Below, piece by piece: positions 62,850 to 64,000 of a stretch of DNA of 64,000 bases. Each line of letters opens with the position of its first letter. Position 1 is the stretch's first letter. This stretch comes from Paenibacillus sp. FSL H8-0332 (GTDB lineage: Bacteria; Bacillota; Bacilli; Paenibacillales; Paenibacillaceae). The stretch is taken from NCBI RefSeq assembly GCF_037963835.1, contig NZ_CP150145.1:2604001-2668000 (forward strand). The letters are read 5' to 3'. A model generated the notes under the pieces. That model was not told the origin of the DNA. It ran no database searches and was given only the letters and a program-made list of their open reading frames with translations. A program made the translations under genes and the position numbers.

Positions 62850-64000
62850 TTGGAGACTTTTCTGGCTGTGCTGTTGATGCTTGGATTAATCGCCGTATCG
62901 AATATCTTGAACCGCTTCATTCCGTTTGTCCCAGTTCCCCTGATTCAGATAGGACTTGGAATCATTGCTGCACTCATTCCGACGGGAATACATATGCACT
63001 TCGAGCCTGAGCTGTTTTTTGTATTATTCATCGCTCCGCTGCTCTTCAATGACGGGCGGCGGACACCGCGCGGGGAGCTGTGGAACCTTAGGGCACCGAT
63101 TCTGCTGCTGGCGCTGGGACTTGTATTTGTCACGGTATTTGTGGCAGGCTATGCGATTAACTGGATGATTCCCTCGATTCCGCTGGCAGCGTCCTTCGCA
63201 CTGGCGGCCATTTTGTCTCCTACCGATGCGGTAGCGGTAAGTGCGCTGGCTGGAAGGGTTCATCTTCCCAAAAGCATCCACCGCATTCTCGAAGGAGAAT
63301 CGCTGATGAACGACGCTTCCGGCTTGGTAGCATTTAAATTTGCGATTGCAGCCATGGTTACCGGCGTGTTCTCTCTGCCTAAGGCTTCGGTCAGCTTTGT
63401 AATGATTGCCGCAGGGGGACTGCTGCTAGGTGCAGTGCTGTCGTTCCTGCTGATCCGGCTCAGCGTGTTCATCCGCAGGTTCGGCATGGAGGATGTGACC
63501 ATCCATGTCCTGCTGCAGATTCTTACGCCGTTCATTATTTATCTGATCAGCGAGGAGATCGGGGTCTCGGGCATCCTGGCCGTTGTGGCAGGGGGTGTCA
63601 TGTACGCCATTGAGAAGGACCGGGCAGTCTCCCCGCAATATAAGCTTCAGCTTGTATCTGCCAGTACCTGGTCAGTGCTGCTGCTGGTGCTGAACGGGCT
63701 GGTCTTTCTGATTCTCGGCGTATCCGTTCCGGATGTGGTCGAGGTTATTTTCCGGGATCAGACGCTGAATAACTTCATGGTTGCCGGCTATGTTCTGGCG
63801 ATTACAGCGCTGCTGATTGTGCTGCGGTTTCTGTGGGTCTATGGTTACTCCTTATGGGAGAGCAAGCGGCTGAAGGCAGAGAAGGCCCCGCTGAAGTCAC
63901 AGATTATTACGTCGATCTCAGGGGTGCGGGGAGCGGTAACCCTTGCGGGTGCCTTCTCGATTCCGCTGGTGCTTGGGGACGGAGTGACGCCATTTCCGGA
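62850..64000 (+). CDS. CPA1-type Na+/H+ antiporter, 3' end outside window
   Basis: The frame stays open to the right edge (383 codons seen). The protein is polytopic ([20 protein letters not shown], then [19 protein letters not shown]). [15 protein letters not shown] holds the transport-site Asp, [17 protein letters not shown] the second Asp/Asn motif, and [13 protein letters not shown] is the conserved Arg segment, as in NhaK/NhaG. TTG at 62850 is 9 nt from GGGGAG; ATGs at 62841 and 62844 abut that site. Confidence 0.92.
   Translation, partial: METFLAVLLMLGLIAVSNILNRFIPFVPVPLIQIGLGIIAALIPTGIHMHFEPELFFVLFIAPLLFNDGRRTPRGELWNLRAPILLLALGLVFVTVFVAGYAINWMIPSIPLAASFALAAILSPTDAVAVSALAGRVHLPKSIHRILEGESLMNDASGLVAFKFAIAAMVTGVFSLPKASVSFVMIAAGGLLLGAVLSFLLIRLSVFIRRFGMEDVTIHVLLQILTPFIIYLISEEIGVSGILAVVAGGVMYAIEKDRAVSPQYKLQLVSASTWSVLLLVLNGLVFLILGVSVPDVVEVIFRDQTLNNFMVAGYVLAITALLIVLRFLWVYGYSLWESKRLKAEKAPLKSQIITSISGVRGAVTLAGAFSIPLVLGDGVTPFP

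Overview
The window reads as chromosome of a Paenibacillus-like, soil-type Firmicute. The evidence is the gene families present (YesN/YesM two-component pair beside a sugar ABC importer, GH9, GH74 and GH87 polysaccharidases, Crp/Fnr, DUF1641-Ndh pair, bacillithiol-transferase-like DinB protein), the AAGGAGG-type ribosome binding sites and the frequent TTG/GTG starts. No phage genes, transposases, tRNA or rRNA were seen. Most of the sequence is of moderate GC; 43.8-47.4 kb is strikingly AT-rich.

Layout: 0-1.3 kb, 3' part of a GH9 glycosidase; 1.3-11.6 kb, small metabolic and housekeeping genes (HAD, BstA-like DinB, cupin, a MerR-alpha/beta hydrolase operon with a recognisable operator, YhfP-like reductase, malic enzyme, P-loop kinase-like protein, lipoprotein, GNAT, hydrolase). 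12.1-18.9 kb is one sugar-uptake locus: response regulator, sensor kinase, solute-binding lipoprotein and two permeases, with two cre-like sites. 19-30 kb carries regulators (AraC, SgrR-like, Crp), membrane proteins, a chemotaxis receptor and a nucleotidyltransferase. 31.2-35.1 kb is a 1303-residue GH87 alpha-1,3-glucanase; then cysteine synthase and a lipoprotein. 37.5-40.9 kb is a vanR-vanS-vanY-vanZ-like set without vanHAX. 41.3-43.5 kb is a NarL-type two-component pair and a YcnI protein.

43.8-48.2 kb is a run of nine small genes, including an Imm8-like protein, a colicin-type immunity protein and a paralogous pair, with no toxin gene: an orphan immunity array. 48.4-51.8 kb is a GH74 xyloglucanase with two X2 modules and a CBM3. 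52-64 kb contains an ECF sigma factor with its membrane partner, nitroreductase, DUF1641-Ndh under a Rex-like site, GDSL hydrolase, methionine aminopeptidase, Rrf2 regulator with its own operator, a novel-looking regulatory stretch, a membrane-anchored excisionase-like HTH protein, a CatE-like protein and the start of an Na+/H+ antiporter.

The most unusual signals are intergenic. (1) At 60.08-60.42 kb three successive promoters share one geometry: four hexamers, mostly TTNA, at exact 11-bp steps, then 4 nt, then a TATAGT/TATGAT -10 box. This is PhoP-box-like architecture. The first two drive about 60-nt C-rich transcripts ending in strong terminators (candidate twin small RNAs); the third faces the membrane-anchored HTH gene. 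(2) A structured repeat of about 200 bp occurs three times (18.9, 22.5, 41.0 kb); its central hairpin is conserved although the stem sequence changes. (3) Three loci carry short motifs repeated with a period of 51-52 bp. The polysaccharidases and the ABC operon share cre-like sites, which suggests joint CcpA control of plant and fungal polysaccharide use.
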